A DNA stretch of 64,000 nt. Origin: Actinopolymorpha alba DSM 45243 (GTDB lineage Bacteria > Actinomycetota > Actinomycetes > Propionibacteriales > Actinopolymorphaceae). The stretch covers positions 39,683 to 103,682 of the forward strand of contig NZ_KB892751.1 of NCBI RefSeq assembly GCF_000373925.1, in the 5' to 3' direction. Every line of letters starts with the position of its first letter. The stretch's first letter is position 1. The notes below the pieces were generated by a model, which was given only the letters and a program-made list of their open reading frames with translations, was not told where the DNA came from and did no database searches. The translations under genes were made by a program, and so were the position numbers. Shown one piece after another: positions 25,289 through 33,290 of this stretch.

Positions 25289-25414
25289 TGGGTGTACGCC
25301 ATGTGAGACGGGCCGAACCTCGCGCGGCATTTCCCCACGAAGCACGCTCAATTTTCCTTGCATGGTGACGACTTGCCGCGCGAGGTCCCAGCTGTCTCAC
25401 ATCGTGTACACCCA
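25289..25414. repeat. Type A2 repeat unit with 21-bp terminal inverted repeats
   Basis: Left end tgggtgtacgccatgtgaga(c) and right end gtctcacatcgtgtacaccc(a) are inverted repeats with 19 of 21 positions matching. The interior has gaagcacgctcaatt and gtgacgacttgccgcg, both shared with copies at 37261-37380 and 47766-47891. Flanking palindromic bases (cagcatcc / ggatgctg) extend the arms. No gene is inside. A MITE-like or REP-like element is the best description; a role as an RNA or terminator is not excluded. Confidence 0.85.
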
Positions 25415-25662
25415 ACAGCCCGGATGCTGACATGAATGCAAACCGTCCGGTCTGTGAGACAGCTGGGACCGTCGCGGTAAGGGATCGTGGGACTTGTCCG
25501 AAGGATCGACACCCCCTCCACGCGGAGAAGCTCCGGACAGCGAAAAACGCCCACCGCTTGCGCGAAGCGTGGGCGATTTCCGCAAGTTGATCATGAACGA
25601 GCTGAGAGTCGTCCGGTAAGCCATCCGAAAATGTAGACGGCTCAAGGGTGAGTTCCACCGAG

Positions 25663-25711
25663 CCTTGAGTAGATGACCAGGTTCGGTTCGAAAGTGGTCA
25701 TCTACTCAAGG
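25663..25711. repeat. Perfect hairpin, 17-bp arms, between convergent genes
   Basis: Arms ccttgagtagatgacca and tggtcatctactcaagg surround a 15-base loop. It lies 140 bp after the PheRS-like stop on the minus strand and could end transcription from either side. Confidence 0.88.
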
Positions 25712-25850
25712 TTCAATCTGCGAGCCCATGGTCCGGGCCCCCTCTCACAGAGCGCCCGCCATCGCGAGCAGACGCCTGGGGAATGCGAGTTTGCATAGAG
25801 CCTCGATTGTGGGACGCGGGCATCATCAGGCCTCAGATGCGGCGGTGCAC

Positions 25851-27029
25851 TCAGATGCGGGCGGCCCACTCAGACTCGGCGCCCTCGTGCAGCGCCGCGT
25901 ACACCCGGTCGCGCAACTGGTTGGCTTCGACGTCCGTCAGTGTCCTGTCGAGGGCGCGCAACACCAGCCTGACAAGGATGTTCCGCTGGCCGGGTGCGAT
26001 GCCGAGCCGGGACCGCGCGCCCGCCGGCAGGTCGTCGTACCCCGTCTCGGAGATCAGGTCCACCGACTCCGCGACATCCGCGTCAGCACCCAACGCCGCA
26101 CGCACCCGGTCGCCCAGGAGTTCCACCGAGACGTCGACGTCCGAGCCGACGACGACGGAAAGGTCACGACGAACGGGCGGCATGTGCGACACGGTGTGGT
26201 ACGCCGACAGGTCGAGCATCTGGGCCGCCACCCGCGGGTCTGCCGACCGGAGCAGCCTGATGTCGGGGATGCCCTTCGCCAACATCAGAAGACGATCCAG
26301 GCCGAGTCCCATCGCCAGACCGCTCCACGGAGGGACGGCGAGCCCGGCGCCGGCGAGAACGGTCGGCGCCGCCAACCCACACTCGCCGATCTCGATCCAC
26401 TGCTCGTGCCACCAGACGTTGATCTCGCGGCCGTTGCGGGTGTACGGATGCACCTTCGGGATCGTCCGCCATCGACTGCCGGGCAGCACCGCGTCGACGA
26501 CCAGCCCGATCATCTCGTCCAGATCGGCGTCGTCACAGGCAGGTCCCCGGCGAATCCGCCACAGGTCCAGCTGTTGCGGCGTACCCGTGTGCTGCCAGTC
26601 GACGCTGTCGCGCCGGTAGCAGACGCCCGAGCAGGCAAGGACTACGTCGTCCACGTCGCCCAAGCCGTCCATGTCGCCCGGGGAACCGTCGGCGCCGGCG
26701 GCGCTGGTGTCGCGGGCGAGGGTCCGCAGCGCCCCCGGTATGAGGGCCGAGCTGTGGCTACGCAGGACATGGGTGTCGTCGACGTACCTCGTGTAACGCT
26801 CCTCCCGCGTCACCGCGTCGGATGCGTAGCCGAGATGGTCGTAGTTGTCCGCCACGTGGACGGCCGGATGGTCGCGTACCACCCGGGTCTGACACTTCCA
26901 GGCGTCCGCCAGGGCGGCGACGAGGTTGTCAAGGACGGCTTGCATGGCATGGGGCCCCTGGGCGGGGTCGCTCAGGTCACGGACGGCGAGGCACTGGCGG
27001 AGCTCGTCGTCAGAAAGCACGGTGGGCAT
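25851..27029 (-). CDS. Single-chain PheRS-like class II ligase with FDX-ACB domain
   Basis: A 392-residue protein resembling the alpha chain of phenylalanyl-tRNA synthetase. Motif 2 region WRTIPKVHPYTRNGREINVW and motif 3 region SGLAMGLGLDRLLMLAKGIP match PheS. Residues about 300-392 form an FDX-ACB (ferredoxin-fold anticodon-binding) domain: PPVRRDLSVVVGSDVDVSVE and the C-terminal DVEANQLRDRVYAALHEG. The usual N-terminal coiled coil of PheS is absent and no PheT gene is adjacent, so it looks like the mitochondrial one-chain type, sometimes listed as a PheS-related ligase. The substrate and whether it charges tRNA are unknown. ATG 27029 has GAGGAG at good spacing. It is divergent from the ABC transporter operon. 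Confidence 0.83.
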   Translation of the reverse strand: MPTVLSDDELRQCLAVRDLSDPAQGPHAMQAVLDNLVAALADAWKCQTRVVRDHPAVHVADNYDHLGYASDAVTREERYTRYVDDTHVLRSHSSALIPGALRTLARDTSAAGADGSPGDMDGLGDVDDVVLACSGVCYRRDSVDWQHTGTPQQLDLWRIRRGPACDDADLDEMIGLVVDAVLPGSRWRTIPKVHPYTRNGREINVWWHEQWIEIGECGLAAPTVLAGAGLAVPPWSGLAMGLGLDRLLMLAKGIPDIRLLRSADPRVAAQMLDLSAYHTVSHMPPVRRDLSVVVGSDVDVSVELLGDRVRAALGADADVAESVDLISETGYDDLPAGARSRLGIAPGQRNILVRLVLRALDRTLTDVEANQLRDRVYAALHEGAESEWAARI

Positions 27030-27436
27030 GGGGATTCTCCTCGAAGAGCTGCACGGCGGGGTGAAAGAACCGGGGCTTACACACCCCGGCCGGCCGCGGA
27101 GAACTCGCGAGGAGAGGAACGGCGCCAAGACCTGGCTGGTGAGAGGTGGGAACGGCGTTCGAGCAGACGTGCTCAGGCCACCAGGCGTCGACGACTCACC
27201 CCGACGGCACCGCTGTGCCGGCCGGGGCGACGAAATCGCCGACTGAGACAACCCACGAGTTCCACCCTAGGGGAGACTCACGGATCCGGCCAGCTCGGCG
27301 GGCGGCCTCGTCCCTGAGCCGGACTCATCCTTGAGGCGGACCCACGCGCGGCGAAACTCCGCCTGCCGGTCCATGGGTTTGTCCGCGCCGTCCCCTACGG
27401 TGAGGAAGGTCACGGATCTGGCGACTGGAGGAGCGC
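27030..27436. other. Long leader between divergent genes
   Basis: The 407 bp hold no supported gene. On the minus strand it is the leader of the PheRS-like gene. It contains a terminator-like hairpin close to that start and a short frame with one Phe codon (GTG at about 27255). The other side carries the promoter of the ABC operon, which I cannot pinpoint. Confidence 0.45.
27070..27089 (-). terminator. Terminator-like hairpin in the PheRS-like leader
   Basis: Read on the minus strand, the arms ccgggg and ccccgg flank the 8-base loop tgtgtaag and are followed by ttctttc. It sits about 41 bases before the start of the PheRS-like gene. This arrangement suits transcription attenuation, but no antiterminator structure or leader peptide rich in Phe codons was found. 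Confidence 0.45.
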
Positions 27437-28582
27437 ATGGCACGGATCGAGGCGACCAACCTCGGTAAACGATACGGCTCGAAGCTCGCCGTCGACGACC
27501 TCTCATTCACGGTCGAGCCCGGTGTCGTGACCGGCTTCCTCGGCCCGAATGGCGCGGGCAAGTCGACGACGATGCGGCTGATGCTCGAGCTCGACCATGG
27601 CGCGGGCCGGACACTGTTCGACGGGAAGCTCTACCGCGACCTCCGCCACCCGATGCGCCAGGTGGGTGCCGTCCTGGAGGCGAAGGCGTTCCACCCGACG
27701 CGCACGGCGCGCAACCACCTGCTGATGCTCGCGTCGGCCAACGGCATCCCGCGCCAGCGGGTCGACGAGGTGCTGGGGTATGTCGGGCTCTCGGACGTCG
27801 CCGGCAAGAAGCCCAAGACTTTCTCCCTCGGGATGGCCCAGCGACTCGGTCTCGCGTCCGCGCTCCTCGGCGACCCGCACACCCTGATCCTCGACGAGCC
27901 GGCGAACGGTCTCGACCCGCAGGGCATCACCTGGCTCCGCACCTTCCTCAAGAACTACGCGTCCCTCGGCAAGTCGGTGTTCGTGTCGAGCCACCTCCTG
28001 CAGGAGATGGCGTTGATGGCCGACCGGCTTGTCGTGATCGGGCGGGGCCGGCTCATCGCCGCCGGCAGCGTCGACGACTTCCGTCGTTCCGTGTCGAGCA
28101 CGACCGTCCTGGTGCGCACACCCCAGACCGACCAACTCGCCCGGGTCCTGCTGGAGGAGCGGGCCGAGGTGCAGCCGCAGCCTGACGGCGCCCTCCTCGT
28201 CACCGGACCCGACCAGGCGAAGGTGGGGGAGCTGGCGTTCTCCGCGGGGGTCGTCCTTCACGAGCTCACGACCCGCACGGCCACGCTCGAGGAGGCGTTC
28301 CTCGAGGCGACCGGCGGGGCGCAGGAGTACGTCGCGCAGGTGGGTTGGGGAGCCGCACCACCACCCGGCGGACCAGGCATCCCACCCGGCGGGCCATACG
28401 CCGGGCCGGCCGGCGGACCCTACGCGACTCCACCAGGCGGGCCGTACGCACCAGGACCGGGTGTGGCACCACCCGGCACCTATGCCGCGCCGCCCAACTT
28501 CCACGGCGGCCAGCCTTCTGACCTTCCGCCCGGCCCGCACCAGGGCTCTGCTCCTTCGACGCCCGCTGGAGGCGACCGATGA
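27437..28582 (+). CDS. ABC-2 type exporter ATPase with Pro/Gly-rich tail
   Basis: A 381-residue ATP-binding subunit. Walker A GFLGPNGAGKSTTM, signature region FSLGMAQRLGLASAL and Walker B TLILDEPANGLDPQG are intact; the H-loop is in SVFVSSHLLQEM. After about residue 295 it carries a disordered tail of PPGGPYA-type repeats (APPPGGPGIPPGGPYAGPA and so on) not usual for ABC ATPases. AGGAG precedes the ATG. The next gene overlaps by four bases and encodes the permease. The pair should export an unknown substrate (drug, peptide or lipid); the repeat tail could mediate localisation. Confidence 0.92.
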   Translation: MARIEATNLGKRYGSKLAVDDLSFTVEPGVVTGFLGPNGAGKSTTMRLMLELDHGAGRTLFDGKLYRDLRHPMRQVGAVLEAKAFHPTRTARNHLLMLASANGIPRQRVDEVLGYVGLSDVAGKKPKTFSLGMAQRLGLASALLGDPHTLILDEPANGLDPQGITWLRTFLKNYASLGKSVFVSSHLLQEMALMADRLVVIGRGRLIAAGSVDDFRRSVSSTTVLVRTPQTDQLARVLLEERAEVQPQPDGALLVTGPDQAKVGELAFSAGVVLHELTTRTATLEEAFLEATGGAQEYVAQVGWGAAPPPGGPGIPPGGPYAGPAGGPYATPPGGPYAPGPGVAPPGTYAAPPNFHGGQPSDLPPGPHQGSAPSTPAGGDR

Positions 28583-29376
28583 TCGACGCCCTGCGCTTTG
28601 AGTGGGTCCGCCTGCGCACCCTGCGTTCGACCTACTGGCTCACCGGACTCGCGCTGGTCCTGAGTGCCGCCGTGGCAGGACTCGTGGCCTACTTCTCCCG
28701 GGACGACCGGATCAGCGGCGAGCTTGCCGGCGTCATCCTGACCGGCGGCACGTCCTTCAGCCCGCTGCCGTTCACAGCGCTCTTCATGGGAATCTTCGGC
28801 GTCTTCGCCTTCGGCCACGAATACCGCCACGGCCTGATCCTCCCGACGCTGGCGGCCGTGCCGCGCCGGGGAGTGCTGGTGCTCGCCAAAGTCGTGATGG
28901 TCGTCGTGTGGTCGTTGGTCGTGGCCGTCGTGGGCGTCGCTCTGAACTGGACGCTCGCGCGGGTGCTGTCCGGCCAGTCGCTTCCGCTGACCGAAGACCC
29001 CGTGCGCCCCGCGCTGGTGGGTTACCTCTGCTTCGTCGCGCTGTGGGGACTGCTCGGGCTCGGGCTCGGAAGCCTGCTCCGCAACCTGCCGGCCGCGATG
29101 GTCCTGCTGTTCGTCGTTCCGCTGGTCGTCGAACCCCTGATCAGCGCCCTCAGCATGCTGCCGGCGTTGGAGCCCATTCGCGAGTACGTCTACTACCTGC
29201 CGTTCAACGCGGGCAAGGCGATGGCACAGACGTTCGACATGGACGCGATCACGGGTGGCCAGGAGACCGGCATGCCAGCCGTTCCGAGCCGGCTGACCAG
29301 CGGGCTGACGTTCACCGCATGGGTCGTGCTCGTCCTGGGGTCGGCGACCGCGCTCTTCCACAAGCGGGACGCCTGA
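28579..29376 (+). CDS. ABC-2 type exporter permease
   Basis: A 265-residue membrane protein with six predicted helices (LTGLALVLSAAVAGLVAYF; FTALFMGIFGVFAFGHEYRH; WSLVVAVVGVALNWTLARV; LCFVALWGLLGLGLGSLL; MVLLFVVPLVVEPLISAL; SGLTFTAWVVLVLGSATALF). The GHEYRHG motif after the second helix is typical of ABC-2 permeases. Its ATG overlaps the ATPase stop (ATGA), so the two are coupled. Substrate unknown. A hairpin terminator follows. Confidence 0.92.
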   Translation: MIDALRFEWVRLRTLRSTYWLTGLALVLSAAVAGLVAYFSRDDRISGELAGVILTGGTSFSPLPFTALFMGIFGVFAFGHEYRHGLILPTLAAVPRRGVLVLAKVVMVVVWSLVVAVVGVALNWTLARVLSGQSLPLTEDPVRPALVGYLCFVALWGLLGLGLGSLLRNLPAAMVLLFVVPLVVEPLISALSMLPALEPIREYVYYLPFNAGKAMAQTFDMDAITGGQETGMPAVPSRLTSGLTFTAWVVLVLGSATALFHKRDA

Positions 29377-29405
29377 GGGGCCCCGCCGGATCAGGAAACT
29401 CACGA

Positions 29406-29454
29406 GGACCCCTGCGTCTTGATCCACGCCGATCGTGGCTGGACGCAGGGGTCC
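29406..29454 (+). terminator. Stem-loop terminator after the ABC exporter operon
   Basis: A 13-bp perfect stem (ggacccctgcgtc / gacgcaggggtcc) contains a smaller inner stem ccacg/cgtgg in its 23-base loop. Downstream T-content is low (tcgttctc), as in many actinomycete terminators. It separates the exporter operon from the malic enzyme gene. Confidence 0.8.
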
Positions 29455-29527
29455 CGTCGTTCTCGGGACCAAAGAGTGAGACGATCGATGCGCATCTGAC
29501 CAGCGTTGATCTGATTCGGAGGCGACA

Positions 29528-30922
29528 GTGACGTCGGTGCCGAGCGTCTCGTACTCCATCACCGTGCGACTCGAAGTGCCCGCGGGCGGTCGGGCGGTGA
29601 GCGAGCTCACCGCTGCGGTCGAGCACGCGGCCGGCATCGTTACCGCCCTCGACGTCACCGCGTCCGGGCACGAGCGGCTGCGCATCGACGTCACCTGCGC
29701 GGCCACCGACACCGCCCACGCCGACCGGCTCGTCGAGGTGCTGCGCGGCGTCACCGGGGTCACCATCCACAAGGTGTCCGACCGGACGTTCCTCATGCAC
29801 CTCGGCGGCAAGATCGAGATGCAGGCCAAGCACCCGATCCGCAACCGCGACGACCTTTCGATGATCTACACGCCGGGTGTCGCGCGGGTCTCGCAGGCGA
29901 TCGCCGCCAACCCCGACGACGCCCGCCGGCTCACGATCAAGCGCAACAGCGTCGCCGTCGTCACCGACGGCTCGGCGGTGCTCGGGCTCGGCAACATCGG
30001 TCCGCGGGCGGCGTTGCCGGTGATGGAGGGCAAGGCCGCGTTGTTCAAGCGGTTCGCCGGCATCGATGCCTGGCCGATCTGCCTCGACACGCAGGACGTC
30101 GACACGATCGTCGAGGTCGTCCGCGCCATCGCGCCGGGATTCGCCGGCATCAACCTCGAGGACATCTCCGCGCCGCGCTGCTTCGAGGTCGAACGCCGGC
30201 TGCGGGATCTGCTCGACATCCCGGTCTTCCACGACGACCAGCACGGCACCGCGATCGTCGTCCTGGCCGCCCTCACCAACGCCCTCCGCATCGTCGGCAA
30301 GGACCTCGCCCAGACGCGCATCGTCCTGTCGGGCGCGGGCGCCGCGGGCAGCGCGATCCTGCGGTTGCTGTTCCGGGCAGGGGCGAAGGACGTCGTGGTG
30401 GCCGACGTCCAGGGCGTGATCCATGCCGGCCGCGACGGCCTGTCGCCGGAGCTGCGGTGGATCGCCGAGCGGACCAACCATGCGCAGTACGCCGGTGACC
30501 TGCACGGTGCGGTCGCGGGCGCCGACGTCTTCATCGGGGTCTCGGCACCCAGCATCCTCACCGGCGCCGACATCGCGACCATGAGCCCCGGCGCGATTGT
30601 CTTCGCCCTGGCCAATCCCGAGCCCGAGGTCGATCCCGCCGAGGCCCGCGAACACGCGACCGTGGTCGCCACCGGCCGGAGCGACTTCCCCAACCAGATC
30701 AACAACGTCCTCGCCTTCCCCGGCGTCTTCCGCGGCCTCCTCGACGCGCACAGCCACCACGTCGACGAGGGGATGCTGGTCGCGGCCGCGCAGGCGATCG
30801 CCAATGTTGTGACCGAGGACGAACTCAACGCCAACTACATCATCCCGAGCGTGTTCCACCCAGACGTCCACAACGCGGTCGCCGCCGCCGTGCGCGACGC
30901 GGTCGCCGCGACGGCGAGCTGA
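29528..30922 (+). CDS. ACT-domain NAD(P)-dependent malic enzyme
   Basis: A 464-residue enzyme for oxidative decarboxylation of malate to pyruvate. Residues 1-80 are an ACT-like regulatory domain (SYSITVRLEVPAGGRAVSEL). The malic enzyme body follows, with IYTPGVA (catalytic Tyr), VMEGKAALFK (Lys), FHDDQHGTA (metal-binding Asp) and the Rossmann motif LSGAGAAGSAILRLL. The fusion with an ACT domain is known from actinomycete and other malic enzymes and suggests control by an amino acid or other small ligand. GGAGG lies five bases before the GTG start. It is followed by VanZ-like and YqgE genes on the same strand. Confidence 0.93.
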   Translation: MTSVPSVSYSITVRLEVPAGGRAVSELTAAVEHAAGIVTALDVTASGHERLRIDVTCAATDTAHADRLVEVLRGVTGVTIHKVSDRTFLMHLGGKIEMQAKHPIRNRDDLSMIYTPGVARVSQAIAANPDDARRLTIKRNSVAVVTDGSAVLGLGNIGPRAALPVMEGKAALFKRFAGIDAWPICLDTQDVDTIVEVVRAIAPGFAGINLEDISAPRCFEVERRLRDLLDIPVFHDDQHGTAIVVLAALTNALRIVGKDLAQTRIVLSGAGAAGSAILRLLFRAGAKDVVVADVQGVIHAGRDGLSPELRWIAERTNHAQYAGDLHGAVAGADVFIGVSAPSILTGADIATMSPGAIVFALANPEPEVDPAEAREHATVVATGRSDFPNQINNVLAFPGVFRGLLDAHSHHVDEGMLVAAAQAIANVVTEDELNANYIIPSVFHPDVHNAVAAAVRDAVAATAS

Positions 30923-30959
30923 GCGCGCGGGCGCGACCCCTGCTGGCGCGAGGGATCCT

Positions 30960-31349
30960 GTGATGGCCCGGGTGGCTTGGTGGGCGGCGTTCGTCCTCGC
31001 CTGCGGGCTCAACCTCTTCGGCCTCTATGCGCCCACCCAACCCGGTCCGGCGATGTTCGTACTACCGCACGCCGACAAGCTGGCGCACCTGATGATCTTC
31101 GGCGCCGTCGCGTGGACCGGTCGTCAGGTACGCCTGAACGGATGGCTGTTGGGCGGCGTCCTGGTGGTCCACGCGGTGACCAGCGAGATCATCCAGGGCG
31201 CGCTCCTGCCGCAACGCTCCGGGGAGGTTGGTGATCTCGTGGCCGACCTCGTGGGTATCGCGCTGGGCCTTGGCGCCGCCACCCTCACAACCCGATGGCG
31301 GCCAACCGGCCCAGAACCTCGTGACAAGTCGCTGGACGCGGGATCATGA
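30960..31349 (+). CDS. VanZ-like membrane protein
   Basis: A 129-residue protein with a hydrophobic first helix, then HADKLAHLMIFGAVAWTGRQ, a second helix LLGGVLVVHAVTSEIIQGAL, and DLVADLVGIALGLGAATLTT. The HxxKxxHxxxF-like motif and the SEIIQ segment are the pattern of VanZ family proteins, known for lipid A or teicoplanin-resistance related roles, but the function here is unknown. GTG 30960 has GAGGG five bases upstream; ATG 30963 is also possible. It ends five bases before the YqgE gene, suggesting co-transcription. Confidence 0.78.
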   Translation: MMARVAWWAAFVLACGLNLFGLYAPTQPGPAMFVLPHADKLAHLMIFGAVAWTGRQVRLNGWLLGGVLVVHAVTSEIIQGALLPQRSGEVGDLVADLVGIALGLGAATLTTRWRPTGPEPRDKSLDAGS

Positions 31350-31353
31350 GGAT

Positions 31354-31917
31354 ATGAGCCGGGTTTCCTACACCGGGCAGTTGCTCGTAGCGACTCCTGC
31401 CCTCCGCGATCCCAACTTCACCCGGACCGTCGTACTCATCCTCGACCACGACGGCGACGGGGCGCTCGGGGTGGTGGTCAACCGTCCGACCGAACTCCCC
31501 GTGACGTCCGTGCTCGCGCCGTGGAACGACCTCGTGTGCGAGCCCGACGTGCTGTTCCAGGGCGGTCCGGTGGCGACTGACTCCGCGCTCGCGCTCGCGG
31601 AGGTGCCCGCGGAGGTCGATGCCGAGCCGCTCGGATGGCGCCGGCTCTACGGCCGGCTCGGCCTGGTCGACCTCGACGCGCCGCCGGAGCTACTGGCCGG
31701 GGGAGTGCGGGGCATGCGGGTCTTCGCGGGATACTCCGGCTGGTCACCGGGCCAGCTCGAGGCCGAGGTCAAAGACGGCGGATGGTACGTCGTGGAATCC
31801 GAGCCAGGCGACGTCTTCACCCTTGACCCGCCCGGACTCTGGCGGCGGGTTCTCCGGCGCCAGCGGGACGAGCTCGCCCTGGTCGCGACCTTCCCGGACG
31901 ACCCCCTGATGAACTAA
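31354..31917 (+). CDS. YqgE/AlgH family protein (UPF0301)
   Basis: A 187-residue protein with the complete family pattern: YTGQLLVATPALRDPNFTRT, VVLILDHDGDGALGVVVNRP, LFQGGPVATDS, RVFAGYSGWSPGQLEAEV and GGWYVVESEPGDVFTLDPPG. The family is widespread in bacteria; AlgH influences transcription of alginate genes in Pseudomonas, yet its molecular action is not settled. ATG 31354 has GAGGAT before it; the longer frame to 31228 lies in the preceding gene. In other actinomycetes it is often near a DUF3039 gene, as here. Confidence 0.93.
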   Translation: MSRVSYTGQLLVATPALRDPNFTRTVVLILDHDGDGALGVVVNRPTELPVTSVLAPWNDLVCEPDVLFQGGPVATDSALALAEVPAEVDAEPLGWRRLYGRLGLVDLDAPPELLAGGVRGMRVFAGYSGWSPGQLEAEVKDGGWYVVESEPGDVFTLDPPGLWRRVLRRQRDELALVATFPDDPLMN

Positions 31918-31992
31918 CCGGCAGTTGGTCAGGCGAGCGGGGCCGGGGCTTGGAGCGACGGGCCAAGCGGGCCTGACACTAGACTTTGCGGC

Positions 31993-32277
31993 GTGAGTAC
32001 CCAGCTGAGTCCCGGTGCCGAGACGATCGAGGAAACCCGCACGGTTCCGTCACACGGTGATGACGGTGACCACGAGCGGTTCTCCCACTACGTACCCAAG
32101 GAGAAGCTTGTCGAGGCGATGGTCACCGGCACCCCGGTGATCGCGCTCTGCGGCAAGGTCTGGGTGCCCAGTCGAGACCCGGAAAAATACCCCGTCTGCC
32201 CCGAGTGCAAGGAGATCTGGGACGGCCTCCCCAAGGGTGGCGGCGGCGGTGACGGGGACGGCGGCGGCGACGCCTGA
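31993..32277 (+). CDS. DUF3039 family protein
   Basis: A 94-residue actinobacterial protein of the DUF3039 family: FSHYVPKEKLVEAMVTGTPV, ALCGKVWVPSRDPEKYPVCP and ECKEIWD. Cys in ALCGK and the pair CPEC could bind zinc. The tail is glycine/aspartate-rich. GTG is the start. In many actinobacterial chromosomes it lies next to a helicase of the type found downstream here, with which it may function in DNA repair or RNA processing; that is inference. The two minus-strand small genes interrupt this neighbourhood. Confidence 0.88.
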   Translation: MSTQLSPGAETIEETRTVPSHGDDGDHERFSHYVPKEKLVEAMVTGTPVIALCGKVWVPSRDPEKYPVCPECKEIWDGLPKGGGGGDGDGGGDA

Positions 32278-32288
32278 GCCCTTCGGCC

Positions 32289-32501
32289 CTACGCCGCCTC
32301 CTCCCACTGGCGGCGGCGTTCCTGATCGGCGCAGACAGCTTCCCAGGCGTTGCGACGGGCGGCATTCACGTCGAAGCCGGGAACGCGTGCGGTCACGTGT
32401 CTGACCACCGTGCGCGCGGTGTCGGCCAGGGTACGGTGCGGGGACGACGGGAGCGGTGACCGGAAGTCCTTCACCGGTCCATACACGGCAGAGCGGGCCA
32501 T
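32289..32501 (-). CDS. Small protein, copy 1 of a tandem pair
   Basis: A 70-residue protein with no recognised domain. Its C-terminal half, ARVPGFDVNAARRNAWEAVC then ADQERRRQWEEA, is nearly the same as that of the next gene upstream. GAGGAG seven bases before ATG 32501 matches the leader of the paralogue. The pattern (basic, helical, with conserved Trp and Cys) suggests a small folded helical domain. Function unknown. It is shorter than copy 2, which has an extra basic tail. Confidence 0.7.
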   Translation of the reverse strand: MARSAVYGPVKDFRSPLPSSPHRTLADTARTVVRHVTARVPGFDVNAARRNAWEAVCADQERRRQWEEAA

Positions 32502-32654
32502 GGCGACTCCTCATGGGAACCTCCGTCGAGGGTGAAGCACGCCGCCGGTATCACCGGCAGCACCTACCGACGGGTGCCTCTCCTGGCGATGGTTCCCGCG
32601 CCGTGTTGCCGGCTCGTTGCGCGCTGGTCAATCCTGCTCGACAACAAGGCCCAT

Positions 32655-32978
32655 TCAGGGTTGACCGGGTGATTGTGCCCGCGTACGCGCCTCAGACTTG
32701 ACCTGGCTCGCGACCGGAGCACGGCGGGCGGTGCTCGCGCGACGCCGGGTCGGGCGCCTGGTCACGTTCACCGCGAGGTCAACCACGTCGTTCCACTGCT
32801 GCCGCCGCTGGAGGTCAGCGCACACGGCCTCCCAGGCATTGCGCTGCGCGGCACCGCCATCGAAGCCGGGTACCCGGGCCGCCACCTGCCCGAGAACTCG
32901 CCTGGCGGTCTCCATCAGGCCGTACGGCGCGGGCGTTGACGGCGTGGATCCAGGCGTCGATGCGGCATCGTCGACCAT
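32655..32978 (-). CDS. Small protein, copy 2 of a tandem pair
   Basis: A 107-residue protein whose residues about 25-70 (ARRVLGQVAARVPGFDGGAA, QRNAWEAVCADLQRRQQWND) are homologous to copy 1. The last 40 residues are rich in Arg, Ala and Thr. The ribosome site GAGGAG and following bases are also shared with copy 1, so the whole 5' region was duplicated. Function unknown. Both genes are on the minus strand in an otherwise plus-strand set, and divergent from the helicase gene. Confidence 0.7.
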   Translation of the reverse strand: MVDDAASTPGSTPSTPAPYGLMETARRVLGQVAARVPGFDGGAAQRNAWEAVCADLQRRQQWNDVVDLAVNVTRRPTRRRASTARRAPVASQVKSEARTRAQSPGQP

Positions 32979-33114
32979 CGCTACTCCTCATGAGTCCCCC
33001 CCGGCCGCAGCGTGCTGCCCGGTCGGTCCAAGCTCGATATTCCCCACTCTGTGTTGCCCGACGGTTACGGAATGGTCAAGCCTGGCCAAGGTTGGTGGGA
33101 CGGCCCGGCCACAG

Positions 33115-33180
33115 GCCGACTGCCTACCGACTGTTGGGCAATCGCGTACTGACTGTGTGCCGACTCTGTACCGACCGCGT
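33115..33180. promoter_or_regulatory. Six contiguous 11-bp direct repeats upstream of helicase gene
   Basis: Six units follow each other with 11-bp period: gccgactgcct, accgactgttg, ggcaatcgcgt, actgactgtgt, gccgactctgt, accgaccgcgt. Five share a CCGACTG-like core; the third is diverged. An 11-bp phase puts the cores on one face of DNA, as in operators of SARP-type activators, but the core differs. No partner regulator is known. The remaining 312-bp gap between 32978 and 33291 shows nothing else beyond a TAGGCT -10-like hexamer at 33212. Confidence 0.5.
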
Positions 33181-33290
33181 GGTGATGGATCCCTTTGTCA
33201 GGGGTTCGGGTTAGGCTCGCGTCCGGCCCGCCAGTGATCGCCGTTGATGATCTCGAGTCCTGCCCAGACCAGTTGACCGGAAGGACGTGT

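Larger units (their letters stand above)
25036..25850. other. Intergenic region holding palindromic repeat elements
   Basis: This 815-bp space between the convergent MFS and PheRS-like genes holds no credible gene. The first 100 bp contain the palindrome cgcgggcccgcg at 25040-25051. It then holds the hairpin and repeat elements listed separately, and a further 17-bp-arm hairpin. Open frames across it follow the repeats in varying frames and are not supported. Confidence 0.8.

Noticed and set aside
27260..27273. AGGGTGGAAC on the minus strand, like a T-box core
   Set aside because: It is about 230 bases from the start and 170 from the hairpin, has no specifier loop I can see, and the following CGCG of the T-box consensus is missing.
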